A program made the position numbers and the translations under genes. A stretch of DNA of 64,000 nucleotides from Portulaca oleracea (taxonomy: Eukaryota > Streptophyta > Magnoliopsida > Caryophyllales > Portulacaceae): contig CM055876.1 of the NCBI GenBank assembly GCA_029582165.1, positions 26,691,817 to 26,755,816 on the forward strand, in the 5' to 3' direction. Shown piece after piece: positions 11,297 to 22,388 of this stretch. A model generated the notes under the pieces. That model was given only the letters and a program-made list of their open reading frames with translations. It was not told the DNA's origin and did no database searches. Position 1 is the first letter of the stretch; each line of letters begins with the position of its first letter.

Positions 11297-11462
11297 CAAG
11301 GTTGTTAAAATCGGGATCCTAACTCGGATCCATGGGTTAGTTAGGATCGAAACTAACCCACGTAGGACTGTGGATCGGAATGTAGATAGTAGAATCGCAT
11401 CGAGGATTTTGGATGATAAAATCAGAGGATTGTAGATCAAGATCGGGATTTTAATAACTATG
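11297..11462. mobile_element. hAT-type MITE (166 bp)
   Basis: The inverted ends are CAAGGTTGTTAAAATC and GATTTTAATAACTATG. An exact 8-bp duplication GTTATCAC lies on each side (11289-11296, 11463-11470), the length typical of hAT elements. Confidence 0.85.
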
Positions 11463-11586
11463 GTTATCACTTATCGGAACGCTTCAAAAGGATTGAAAAA
11501 AAAAAGAAGAAAAGAAGTCATGTGATTGATCCACTTTTGAGCGTTATTTTTTTTTAAAACCCAGGTAAAAACGTTCGACAAACAAA

Positions 11587-12099
11587 TTAACCATAGGGGA
11601 CCCTTCTCTCAAGGCATCTCCTTAAGTCGTCCGCATACAAAATAAAACAAAAATCCAAAGAGGGGCTTGAGCACCAAGTTGCGGAAAAACTAATCGAGTG
11701 CCCCAGATTGGCCATACAGTCAGGCGCTACATTCGCCTCCCTGTAGATGTGGTCAATAGTATACTCTTCCAAGATAAGTAGTAACTTTTTGATGTCCCTG
11801 ACTACCATATCAATATGCCATGGTGTGTTGACCAACTCCTTTATAGCCTAAATAAGGATGAGGCTATCACCTTCAATCTGAATTTTTTTGAATCCTTCTT
11901 GAGTAGCTTGATGGAGGCCGAACCGGAGGGCCAAAACTTCTGTCAAAAGTATAGAGTGCGAATAAATTGGCATAGCTCTTGCTTCTCTTAGCTGACCCAA
12001 ATGATCTCGAATAACATAACCAGCTGCTCCACCTTGTGTGTTTAAAGAGCCGTCGAAGTTAAGCTTTACCCATCCGTACGACGGCTGTTTCCAACGCAC
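11587..12099 (-). pseudogene. LINE RNase H (RVT_3) relic, C-terminal part
   Basis: Read on the minus strand, the frame starts with GWVKLNFDGSLN, followed by GGAAGYVIRDHLGQ, LALRFGLHQA and IEGDSLILI. After a TAG stop (most likely from a Gln codon) it continues in the same frame with AIKELVNTPWHID and HIYREANVAPDCMANLGH. These are the hallmark motifs of the plant RVT_3 ribonuclease H domain at the end of LINE ORF2. The first Asp (NFDG), Glu (TEVLAL) and the GDS Asp are present. An A9 run after the stop, near 11550, suggests the element's poly(A) end. Everything upstream of RNase H is missing, as in a 5'-truncated insertion. Confidence 0.8.
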
Positions 12100-12341
12100 A
12101 TGAATAGTATTTTTAGCGCGTGGTCCAGCCTTGCGGTTGTGTGAACGGTTTGGTTGTCTTGTTAGGTTTTAATCTTTTGTTGAGTACTTGCTGGTACCAC
12201 TTTAAGATGTTGTGTTTCTGTTTTGTCAGCAAACTATGTTTGCTATCTATTTTTTGTTACTTTCTTGTTTTATAGTTTTTTTTCTAGCATCTTTGATACT
12301 CGTCTAGTCTTATAAGACTTTCAATAATCCAAAAATAGCTA

Positions 12342-12585
12342 CTTCGTCCGTATCATATTTGAAAATTGTGCAATCAATTTTTTAAAATGTTAACTATAAT
12401 TTTTTTCAATATACACAATGATTTGTCATATAAAATTACTACCATTAGATTGTTAATTAAAAATATTATTCTAAAAATATAATATTGCAAGTGTTAATTA
12501 AATATTATATAAAAATCATCAATCAAAGAATAAGATCTTTACGCCGTGACAATCAATAAAATGATAATTAATAAGGAATAGAGAG
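12342..12585. mobile_element. Stowaway MITE (worn)
   Basis: The ends are CTTCGTCCGTATCATATTT and AATTAATAAGGAATAGAGAG, with TA on both sides (12340-12341, 12586-12587). Confidence 0.65.
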
Positions 12586-13041
12586 TATTGTCCGAAGACG
12601 GTAACGAAAAACAATATCCCAAGATTAAAGCATTATAATATTCAATAAAATATTATTGAAACACTAATCAGCCAAAAGGTATAAAAAATTATAAAATATT
12701 TAATAAATGATTTGATAGAATGAAAAGATGTAGATTAGTATATTACAATTTGGGTCATGAGTCATGGCACAAGGGACACGGTTTGAGCAAGCTGGGAATC
12801 CCAAAGATTTGGAAAAGTGTTGTGGAACGTAGTGGTGAAGTCACTTGGATGAATTAAGCTAAGAAAGGTGTCAAAGCACAAAGCTAGCTTGCATTCTATT
12901 ACTAATGCTTTGGAGACCAAGTCAATTCCTGCCATCGCAATTAAGACAAGTCAAACACGTACAAGTCAACCCTGTATTAAATGGTTTCTTACCTTTATCC
13001 TAGCTACCAACATGATCTTCTCTACCATGCCATGCACATTA
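12586..13041. other. Intergenic DNA similar to 24.8-24.9 kb
   Basis: The stretch 12918-13000 resembles 24803-24880 in order and wording (AAGTCAATTCCT, AATTAAGACAAGT, AAGTCAA-CCCTGTATTAAA). This suggests an old duplicated or repeated sequence of unknown kind. Confidence 0.5.
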
Positions 13042-13335
13042 CTCCTCCCGTTCTAAATTAATTGTCATATTTCACAATTTTGCATATACTAATGTTCAAT
13101 TAAAAAAACTACCTAGTTTATTAAATATCACTATTTTCCAAGGTATTTTTCGCATATCAAGGTGTGGGTAGTGAGAGAATGTGAGTATGAGTAGTTTTAT
13201 TGATTGGAAAAGTAAAAAGTTAACATAATTATTAAAGTTAAAATAATTAAGTTAGGTATGGGAAAATGAAAAGTGACAATTATTTTGGAATAAAAAAAGT
13301 TAGTTTAAGTGTCAATTAATATGGAACGGAGGGAG
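13042..13335. mobile_element. Stowaway MITE
   Basis: The ends CTCCTCCCGTTCTAAATTAA and TTAATATGGAACGGAGGGAG are inverted repeats, with TA at 13040-13041 and 13336-13337. Confidence 0.85.
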
Positions 13336-14149
13336 TACAATTTTTTTTTACATAAGTAAGCGATCTTATTCATTGAGATCCTTTGGTGAATAGTCCAACA
13401 GGTCTGTAATGAACGAGCAGCAAACCTGTAATAGACAAAGAACAGAGGTGTCAATGACTTAAAGTAGGACTCTACTCCTAACCCGCAACATTCTTCGAAA
13501 TGGTAAAGGAGAAATGTTCCCTCATGACTCGAGTTTTGGAGGAAAGAGATAGAAGGTAGACCACGTGGTAAGAGGCAATTGACATGCACATTACAACCCT
13601 TGGACTCTTCATATTCCATCCATTTTACAGTATATTATTTCTCATTATGACCTACAGGGTATGTACATTAGTCAACCTTTGTAAACTTTTATTGTGAGTC
13701 ATTGAATATATACCATGCTTTAAAATATAAAATTAATATCATTGGATCATTTTGTAAAAAAAATACTTTTATGTGGATACAATGGTGTAATTTTGGTAAA
13801 TATATAACATTGGAAAGTTAAAATTGTGTATTCAAGATTCTGAAAATTCACAAATAACTAACTTTCTTTTTTCCCATAATATCTGTCATTTTACATGAGG
13901 GAAGACTGCCTACATATAGCTAACCTGCTTAACGAGGCATTCAGGTATATCATCCCATTCTTTTTTCCCCTATTCGCTTTGCCCTCTAAGTTGCTTTAAA
14001 AATTGTTTCTGAAATGATTTTGTCCTCGTTTTTCAAAATATTTTATTTATTGGGTCCATCGGAATCAACCTCACATGGGGAAAAGGATTCCTACATCATA
14101 ACTCTCTTGGACCTCGTGTTTGCTACCAAGGTTTGTTGTTGTTGTTGTA
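13336..14149. other. Intergenic DNA with a T-headed segment
   Basis: A T9 run near 13340 heads a 270-bp stretch that could be the tail of a minus-strand retroposon, but no flanking duplication or box motif was found. A GTTG microsatellite-like stretch near 14133-14147 ends at the copia insertion point. Confidence 0.4.
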
Positions 14150-14860
14150 TGTTGGAAATATTTCAAGAGTATAAGACAATTATATAGCCTAAAGAATAAA
14201 GTATATCAAGTATAAGGATCATATATAAGTGAAATAATAAGAATATGATCAACACGAGTGAAACAGGAAGCAACACGGATCGTGTTGTCTTCCAGAGAGC
14301 AAGAAAAGTATTCTTGGGCTCAACACGGGTCGTGTTGGAACAACACGGGTCGTGTTGCACCCAACACGGACCGTGTTGATCCAACACGAGTCGTGTTGAA
14401 GGCCAGGATTGTTTTAAATGCTAACATCTATATGATTTTGTGTAATTAGTGTTTGATATCGTTATTATGCACGATTTTTATGAGATTGCAACAGCTATAT
14501 GACTTGACTTGGTCAAGGTCATATTAAGGCATAATCTCATCATTAAGACTCTTGATTATCCTTTGACTAGGGTATCCTAAGTGGATGGAATTCTCCTACA
14601 AATAGGAGACATCCTAGGCTATTTGAGACACACCATTCTAAGCTAATCACAACCTCATTCTTGTCTAGACTGCAACTATACTTCAGTGATTCAAGTGAGA
14701 ATCTATTTCTTGAGTGTTACAAGAGCTAAGTTTTATCCCTTTGAACATTTAAGGTATAGTAAATAGTTCTTAAGGAAAGTGAGTATTAGGCCACGACTCT
14801 TAACGTTATCCAAGCGAGTTTCCATTGTCATATATATCGTTTACTCCCTTTCCTCCAATA
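14150..14860 (+). repeat. 5' LTR of the copia element
   Basis: The LTR starts TGTTGGAAATATTTC and ends TTTCCTCCAATA. It holds five copies of a 17-bp palindrome at 14271-14398. CTACAAATAGG at 14595-14605 is the only TATA-like sequence I noticed. Confidence 0.92.
14271..14398. repeat. Array of five CAACACG-NNN-CGTGTTG palindromes
   Basis: Near-perfect 17-bp palindromes sit at 14271-14287, 14321-14337, 14341-14357, 14362-14378 and 14382-14398. Arms are CAACACG/CGTGTTG; one arm base differs at the last site. Only the central bases vary (GAT, GGT, GAC, AGT). They lie in the upstream part of the LTR, where retrotransposon enhancers usually are. Confidence 0.9.
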
Positions 14861-14862
14861 AT

Positions 14863-14877
14863 CTTAAGAACTATTTA
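14863..14877 (+). promoter_or_regulatory. Atypical primer-binding position, complementary to the element's own LTR
   Basis: The primer-binding site should start 1-3 nt after the LTR. Here CTTAAGAACTATTTA begins 2 nt after it and does not start TGG, so it cannot pair with a tRNA 3' end. It is a perfect 15-bp complement of LTR positions 14760-14774, and that LTR sequence is kept in the 3' LTR at 21981-21995. A self-priming or hairpin role is an inference. Confidence 0.5.
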
Positions 14878-14880
14878 GAA

Positions 14881-15248
14881 ATGGCCTCGCTTCGTGATAT
14901 GTCTAGCAATTTTCAAAAGCTAGAGCGCTTTGAAGGAGTGGATTTTTGATGGTGGCAAAGCAAGATGGATTTCTTGCTAACAACTATCAATGTGGCATAT
15001 GTGCTTAACATTGAGATTTCTCCCAAGGTGAATCAAGAACCTTCGGCCAAGAAGGTGACAACCGAGGAGCCTCCAAAAGAAGATGCAGCCGCCAAGACTT
15101 CCACGGGAGATGGAGGCAAGGAACAAGGAAAAGACAAGGTGCCCATGGAAGATACGGAGGCTACTCGGCAAAGGCTAAAGATGGAGAATGACGACTACAT
15201 ATGTAGAGGATGCATTCTCAACGGGATGAGCGACACCCTCTTCGATGT
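14881..15248 (+). pseudogene. copia gag, N-terminal part
   Basis: Starts ATGGCCTCGC 20 nt after the LTR. The frame reads KLERFEGVDF, a TGA stop where the next residue should be, then WWQSKMDFLL, the usual copia gag opening. It continues through a Lys/Glu-rich linker to NDDYICRGCILNGMSDTLFDV. The solo LTR then interrupts the frame at the Asp-Val codons; the text resumes at 17679 with DVYQHV after the duplicated GATGT. The downstream continuation keeps the normal gag order, so the break is a simple insertion. Confidence 0.85.
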
Positions 15249-17678
15249 TGTAACACCCCGCTTTTTTTTTTAACTGACTAACTTTGATGTTGTGGTTTAT
15301 TTTAAGTGTTTAAATTATATCTGTGTGATATTTTAATGTGTTATTTTATTTTTAATTTGTGTTAGTTCTTGTAGTATTAATTAGTTTACTTGTTACTAAT
15401 TGGATGTTGAGAAAAGAAAAAAAGAGTGAATAAGAAAAAGGAATAAGAAAATGAAGGGAAAAGGAGAAAAGAAAAGAAAATAAAAACATTAGGGGAGGGG
15501 GGTTATCACGTTAAACACACACAATCAGATAGAAAAAGAGAGGGGTTGAGAGAGAATAAGAACAAGAAGAAGAGGAAGAAGAAGAAGATCTGGCAGTCCG
15601 GTTTTTGGTTCCGATCGACGCACAAACGACCTCCGATCGACTCAAATTTTAGTATGTTGTTCCTGACACATTCCTCTTCATATCCAACGGTGTGATTGTC
15701 GTTTTGACCTCTCTAGCTCGAGTTATAGCCCAGAATCAGAGACTTACGGATTGTGTTGTTTCACTAATTTTGGTGAGTAATTTCTTATCTTTCTTTGATA
15801 AAATTGATAGGGAAAGATTTTGATTATGATTTATACTCGAATTTGGAATTGAATTGCATGAATTTGAGTTGTTTTTAGGGTTTAAAAGATTAGAAAACCC
15901 TAATTGGAGTTGTTAGAAACCAACCTTTGGTTTGCATGTGTTGGATTGTTAAAGTATATGATTTTGATGAGACTTGATGTTTTGGTTGTGAATCTGAGTT
16001 TGCATGTATTAGATTGTGATTGTTGCTTGAATTTTAGGGTTTGAAAAACAAGAATTATGGATGAAAACTATTAGAAAATTCGTATGCACAGGGATTGGGT
16101 TACTGTTTGATTTATTTTGAATTATTGGCTTACCCAAATTGAACAAAAGTTTTACTGTAGGTTCGAGATGCTATTAGACAGCTTGTGGTACATTTTCATG
16201 AATTTTGGAGTTGCATTCTGTGAGATATAATTTTTAGAGTGAAACTGCCCTGTTTTTCAGTTCAAATTTGATGAAATTGTGTGAATTTTCGTGAATTATG
16301 TGTTTAGCTTTCATGTCTATAAATTTTACTGTAAATTCTTTATGGTATATATCATGTGTGTTTAAGATTTCAAGAATTTAGGATGTTTATTTTGAGAGTT
16401 ATGGAGTTTTGTATATATATGTTTAATTGGTGTAAATTGGGCTTGTTCGTGTGCTAAGTGGAGTTGTAAATTGTGAAAATAATGTGTATTAGGTCTTGAA
16501 ATCAGTAAGTATGGAAAATATTATGATGTATGACATATATTGTGCCTTGTTGGATGTTTATCTTGTTGACTTGTATGATTTACTTAGCTTCAAGAGATGG
16601 AATGACTTGTGTTTGTTCGTGTTAATGGCGTAATTAAGCTAAAGTTGGGGAATGAGATTTGTGTCTTACTTTGGGCTATTGCTTATGTGTCGTTCTAGGA
16701 CTATGGCCATAGTAGTAGCGTCTTTGTGTCAGGTCGCCTGGTAGGTACCAGGATGTGATTTTCGACCTGTTTGTTTTGGATCTATGTGAGTCCCTAGTTG
16801 GTACCTTGAGTGGGCTCCGCCCGGTCCGCTAGGATGTGAATGTGACCACATAGTTTGTGAATTAAGAATATCTGCGCTCTAGAACGATGGGTCCCTGGTT
16901 CACCAGGATGTGTTTGTGACCCTTGTGATATATAGGTGCTAGTCCAGTGAGTTATAAGTTGAGTTCCCCTACAACAAGTTACTTTGATTAATTGAGAAAA
17001 CTGTGTTATGTTGTGATTTGTGTTAAGCTTTCTGAAATTGAAAGATTGTGATTATGTGTGACTTTGATTATGAAGTATGGTGTGACTTTGATAAGAATGT
17101 GATATTTTAGTTAAATTATGCGATATGTATGTATGAGTTATATGAGCTTATGGTGATTCTTTGATATAGATCCCTTTGTCACTTCCCTATGTTGTTGCTT
17201 TTTAGAAAGTAATGGTATGTGTATAGGACAATATTCTTATGTGCTAACTTGTTAATGTGCAAAGTGTAACACGGGGGAGATAAGGATTATTTGCTGGGCT
17301 CGGGGAGCTCATCACCTCACCTCTTTTACAGGTTTTCAAAGCTGAAAGGCAGGAAGGTACCTTAAGCGACTAGGTCTTGAAGTCTTTTGAAGTCATGGCT
17401 AAGAAGGAGGCTTAGAGTTATATGTTTGATTCCGAATATGTTGTTAAGTTTAATATGGATGTATTCGGTGTGTACACTTTGTTGATGTAAGTATGTATGG
17501 ATTTGCATGTGCTAGTTTGACTCCAATGACCTAAGTTGAGTTTTGTTATGGGGAAAAGCTTCCGCTGCGCTACGATTTTTGGGAATAACTATGGTTTGGA
17601 GTTTAGGTAGCCTTGTGGGTGTCCAAGGAGGACCCCACGACAGTGACGTGGCTAGCCACCCTAGGTTGGGGCGTTACA
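15249..17678 (+). mobile_element. Solo LTR (TGTAACACCCC type), 2.43 kb
   Basis: The segment begins TGTAACACCCCG and ends GGGGCGTTACA. GATGT flanks both sides (15244-15248, 17679-17683). It has no coding capacity and no second LTR, so it is a solo LTR. A longer relative is at 56159-62158 with the same start, the same GTCGTTCTAGGACTATGG block and the same CTTCCGCTGCGCTACGA motif near the 3' end. The long LTR and ends suggest Ty3/gypsy, perhaps a chromovirus of the Tekay/Del kind, but no internal domain is present to prove it. Confidence 0.9.
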
Positions 17679-18511
17679 GATGTTTATCAACATGTGGAGA
17701 TGGCGAAGAAACTTTGGGAGATGCTTGAGGCTAAGTACATGTCGGAAGATGCGTCAAGTAAGAATTTTCTTGTTAGTCAATTCATGAAATTTAAGATGGA
17801 TGATATTAGGAAAATTCTAGATCAATTCCATGAGATTCAACGTATTTTAAGTAACTTCAAGCAACACAATTTGAACATGGATGAATCTATAATCGTATCC
17901 TCTATTATTGACAAGCTACCTTCTTCTTGGAATGAGACTAAAAGAACTCTAATGCACCAGAAAGAGGATATGTCTCTTGAAGGTTTGGCTAACCATCTTC
18001 GGATTGAAGAGGAGTTACGCCTACAAGATGGTATCAAAGAGCAATCTAAGGTCCATATGGTGTAAGAGAATAAGGGAAACAAGAATAAGAACAAGAGCCA
18101 CAACAAATCTAGCAAGGGAATTCAAAAGCCTAAGCAAGTTTGTTGGGAATGTGGCAAACCGGGGCACACAAAGAGAGAGTGTTACCAATGGAAAAAGAAG
18201 CATGGTCTTTTGAACAAAGATACATCTAAGGGCAAGAGTAAGGAAAAGGAACCTAATTCCTTTATAGCCATGATTAAGGATCATATTAACATGGTATCCA
18301 TTGGTTGTAATGATTGGTATATAGACTCGGGTGCGTCAAGGCATGTTTGCGTTGACAAGAGTTTATTCAAGACTCTCAAACCGGCGGATGATGGTGTGAA
18401 ACTCTACATGGACAACAACCATCTGGTGAAAGTTGAAGGCATTGGGCAAGTGGAACTAGTTTTCACTTCCGGTAAAACTTTGCTTTTAAATGATGTGTAT
18501 TTAGCTCCAGA
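17679..18511 (+). pseudogene. copia gag C-terminal part and protease
   Basis: The frame resumes with DVYQHVEMAKKLWEML and continues through the gag UBN2-type region (NMDESIIVSSIIDKLPSSW). A TAA stop follows KVHMV. A CCHC zinc knuckle, CWECGKPGHTKREC, lies at about 18141-18182. The protease active site DSGASRH is intact near 18326. The frame fails after LAPEV (about 18512), where the sequence jumps to GYAYGEMFKLNA, indicating a deletion in the protease C-terminal part. Confidence 0.88.
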
Positions 18512-18519
18512 AGTTTGTA

Positions 18520-19470
18520 GGGAAGGGATATGCTTATGGGGAGATGTTTAAGTTGAATGCGAAAAGTAATAAAGATGGCATGATTTCCGCTTATATGCAT
18601 GTGTCTATTTTGAATAAGTCTTTTCTATGGCATGCTAGATTAGGATATGTGAAATTTTCAAAGTTGAAGGAAATGTCTAATCTAGATTTGATTCCTAAGT
18701 TGAATGATGACATAGAAAAATGTAAGACATGCATGCTTAATAAAATCACCAAAAGTTCATTCTCAAGTATAAACAAAACTTCTAAATTGCTTGATTTAAT
18801 TCATAGTGATTTAGGAGATTTTCATAGTACACCTTCTATGGGTGGTAAGAAGTATTATGTGACATTCATTGATGATTATTCTAGATATTGTCAAGTTTAT
18901 CTTTTAAATTCTAAAGATGAAGCACTTGAAAAGTTTAGAGTTTACAAAACTAGAAGTGAACTTCAATGTGAGACCTTGATTAAGACTTTAAGATCCGGTA
19001 GGGGAGGGGAATATTATGATCCAAAGTTTTTCCAAGAAACGGGCATTGTTCATGAGACAACCGCCCTACACCACAACAAAATAGGGTTGCGGAAAGGAAA
19101 AATAGAACTTTAAAAGAAATGGTGAATTCTATGTTGTCTAACTCCGGTTTAAGTAATGGATTTTGGGGTGAAGCCATTTTAATGGCTTGTTATATTTTGA
19201 ATAGAGTTCCTTTCAAAGGGAATTCTAGTACCCTATATGAGTTATGGAACAAAAGAAAGCCAAGTCTTAAGTATTTTAAGATTTGGGGTTGTAGGGCTAT
19301 TGTAAGAGTCCCAGAACCTAAGAAAAGAAAATTAGGTGAAAGAGGAATTGAGTGCATCTTTATAGGCTATGCTCAAGATAGCAAAGCTTATAGGTTTTTT
19401 GTGGTTGAGCCAAATGAGTACATTTCGGTGAATACCGTAATGGAGTCAATAGATGCAATTTTTTGATGAG
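18520..19470 (+). pseudogene. copia integrase
   Basis: The pre-integrase zinc region shows LWHARLGYVKFSKL and CKTCMLNK. The core domain has DLIHSDLGDF with the first catalytic Asp and FIDDYSRYCQVYLL. The second catalytic Asp, normally in LRSDRGGEY, is Gly here (LRSGRGGEY). A frameshift near 19080 follows TALHHNKIG and moves the rest (RVAERKNRTLKEMV, with the expected Glu) to another frame. The C-terminal portion reads FWGEAILMACYILNRVPF and FKIWGCRAIVRVPEPKKRKL. At least two lesions destroy function. Confidence 0.88.
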
Positions 19471-20801
19471 ACTAGGTTCTCTTCAATTCCTAGACCTAAA
19501 TATATGAGTCAAGATATTGTTCCTCTAATTGATCCTCAAGATGAAAATCATGAGGGTATATCCATACAAGATAATCTTTTGAATCATGATGTTACTCATG
19601 ATGAAGAAGATGAAAATATTGAATTAAGAAGGAGTAAAAGATCAAGGAAACCAAAGGATTTTGGTTCGGACTTCTATGTTTATTTAGTAGAAGGATCAAG
19701 GGACTCAATTGAAAGTGAGACCCTATGTATGTACAACATAGATAAGGATCCTAAAACTTTTAAAGAGGCTATGAAATCTCATGATGCTTCTTTGTGGAAA
19801 GAAGCGGTACAAGATGAGATTGATTCAATAATGGAAAACAATGTTTGGATATTGGTTGATGACATGTTGATCTTTGGGACCGACATGGAACAAGTTGATA
19901 AGACCAAAGAATTTATATCCTCAAAGTTCTCTATGAAGGACATGGGTGAAGCGGATGTAATTCTTGGTATTAAGATCATTAGAAATAATGATGGAATAAG
20001 TTTATCTCAAGAGCATTACATTGAGAAAATATTAAACAAGTTTGGAGGTGATAAGATATATCCAGCAGTGACACCTTATGATTCAAATAAGAAACTAGAG
20101 AAAAATTTGGGTTCTCCGGTTAATCAATTTGAGTATGCTAAGTTGATAGGAAGTCTCATGTATGCTATGACAAGTACAAGGCCAGATATTGCTTATGCAA
20201 TTGGCATGTTAAGTAGGTTTACAAGTAATCCGAGTAATATGCATTGGTTTGCAATTCGGAGAGTATTAAGATACTTAGCTGGTACTAAAGGTTATCAACT
20301 CACTTATAAGGGAGAACCTTCGGTATTAGAAGGATACTCGGATGCGAGTTGGATTAATAAAGGGGATTTCTCCTCTACCAGTGGATGGGTGTTCCTTTTA
20401 GGAGGTGGAGCGATTTTTGGGGTTCTAAGAAACAAGCTAATATAGCGGACTCCACTATGTCTTCAGAATTAGTGGCATTATATGCTGCTTGTAAGGAAGC
20501 GGAATGGTTAAGGAACTTATTATTGGAAATACCGGTTTGGTATAAGCCAATGGCTCCTATCTCAATTCATTGTGATAGCAAGTCTACTCTGGATGTTGTA
20601 TATAGTCATGTCTACAATGGCAAATCAAGGCACATTGGTTTGAGACATGCTTATGTACATAAACTTATAAGAGATGGAGCAGTGACTTTAAGTTATGTCA
20701 AATCAAAAGAAAATATAGCCGATACTTTAACCAAAGGATTGACTAAAGATTTGATAATAAGTACTTCAAAAGGGATGGGTTGTAGCTCAAAAAACTACTA
20801 A
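19453..20801 (+). pseudogene. copia reverse transcriptase (internally deleted) and RNase H
   Basis: After EAVQDEIDSIMENNVW the frame jumps directly to ILVDDMLIFG, so most of the palm domain before the catalytic YVDDMLI is gone while the Asp-Asp pair remains. The rest is normal: DMGEADVILGIKI, RPDIAYAIGMLSRF, HWFAIRRVLRYLAGT, and YSDASW of RNase H. A frameshift near 20400 leads to ADSTMSSELVALYAACKEAEW and VKSKENIADTLTKGL, ending at TAA. The element could not have copied itself in this state. Confidence 0.9.
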
Positions 20802-21393
20802 TTACAACAAAGACTCAACTTTACGAATTGGAATACCACCAATTTCTAAAGTTCAAATGAGTACGGAGTTGTTTAAATTAGTAGGAAGCATCGATTTTTA
20901 TCCCAAGGTCAAGTGATGCTTAGGAAATCTGTAATGATAAGAGGTTGAGTAGTAGCACTCTTAATAGACTTTGTGGAAAGCCTAATTACAGGGGTGGTAT
21001 AATTACAAAGTCTACCTATGTAAGTCTAATGTGTGGCCGCATAAAGGAACTATGAGCTAAAGTTCTGAAACACTTATGAAGGATAAGGACACAAGGCCGG
21101 ATAATAATGTCAAAGGAATTTACACTCAAGATTTAAAATGTATGTGTGTTATGAGTATAGTTGGTCAATATAAATCCAAAGTTCAAATCTATGTCTACTT
21201 TGTGATTTGGATTCAATTTTGGCTCATATACACTAAATGAAAAGTTCAAAGAGCAATCTACTTTTCATTAGGCATATGTTTTGTGGATTCTCTGGTGATT
21301 ACAAGTTAAGGTATATCTCAAATAGCGGGGGTACAAGATCCTTAAGGAAAGTTATTTCAAGGGTTTTTACATACTCTTGAAATAGCGGGGGAT

Positions 21394-22081
21394 TGTTGGA
21401 AATATTTCAAGAGTATAAGACAATTATATAGCTTAAAGAATAAAGTATATCAAGTATGAGGATCATATATAAGTGAAATAATAAGAATATGGTCAACACG
21501 AGTGAAACAGGAAGCAACACGGATCGTGTTGTCTTCCAGAGAGCAAGAAAAGTATTCCTGGGCTCAACACGGGTCGTGTTGGAACAACACGGACCGTGTT
21601 GATCCAACACGGGTCGTGTTGAAGGCCAGGATTGTTTTAAATGCTAACGGCTATATGATTTTGTTTAATTAGTGTTTGATATCGTTATTAAGCACGATTT
21701 TTATGAGATTGCAACAGCTATATGACTTGACTTGGTCAAGGTCATATTAAGGCATAATCTCATCATTAAGACTCTTGATTATCCTTTGACTAGGGTATCC
21801 TAAGTGGATGGAATTCTCCTATAACGGAGACATCCTAGGCTATTTGAGACACACCATTCTAAGCTAATCACAACCTCATTTTTGTCTAGACTGCAGCTAT
21901 ACTTGAGTGATTCAAGTGAGAATCTATTTCTTGAGTGTTACAAGAGATAAGTTTTATCCCTTTGAACATTTACGGTATAGTAAATAGTTCTTAAGGAAAG
22001 TGAGTACTAGGCCACGACTCTTAGCGTTATCCAAGCGAGTGTCCATTGTCATATATATCGTTTACTCCCTTTCCTCCAACA
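21394..22081 (+). repeat. 3' LTR of the copia element
   Basis: The LTR begins TGTTGGAAATATTTC directly after the purine tract and ends TTTCCTCCAACA. It has four palindromes (21515-21531, 21565-21581, 21585-21601, 21605-21621) against five in the 5' LTR; the unit matching 14341-14357 is missing. Confidence 0.92.
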
Positions 22082-22388
22082 TTGTATCTATCACCTTACA
22101 ATTCCAATAACACATTAATTACTAATTTATCAAATTAAGCTTATTAAGCGTATCTTTTTTTTTTCAATTTTTCTTTTTTATTCACCATTTTATTTACCTA
22201 TTTTGTATTTCTAAAAATATAAATTAATATAAAGTAGAAATTTTCTTGATTTTGTGAATTGTGTCTAAAATGATAAATAATTTGAGAAGAGGGAGTAAAC
22301 TTTATATGTTGAACACACCCAAAAGTAAAAGTAGTTGCAAATTGATTATTAAAATTAAATGAGCACTTTATATATCTGAGGTCACTTA

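Larger units (their letters stand above)
14150..22081 (+). mobile_element. Ty1/copia LTR retrotransposon, decayed and interrupted
   Basis: The LTRs at 14150-14860 (711 bp) and 21394-22081 (688 bp) begin TGTTGGA and end CCAATA/CCAACA. TTGTA lies immediately before and after the element (14145-14149, 22082-22086). The purine tract AGCGGGGGAT precedes the 3' LTR. The coding order gag, protease, integrase, reverse transcriptase, RNase H defines Ty1/copia. Gag is split by the solo LTR at 15249-17678. Stops, frameshifts, and deletions in protease and reverse transcriptase make the element non-functional. It carries no tRNA-type primer-binding site. Confidence 0.95.

Noticed and set aside
13339..13612. 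SINE or processed retroposon headed by T9
   Set aside because: No target duplication, no A/B boxes, no recognisable coding sequence.
14163..14387. 74-codon minus-strand frame, repeated at 21407-21610
   Set aside because: It is antisense to the copia LTR and is present twice only because the LTR is.
14271..14398. CRISPR-like array of short palindromic repeats
   Set aside because: Spacing is irregular, units are inside both LTRs of a retrotransposon, and the genome is a plant.
22082..22290. Stowaway interrupted by the copia element
   Set aside because: The right flank ends GAGGGAGTA and resembles 43489-43770 inverted, but no matching left end was found before 14150, so a full element could not be supported.
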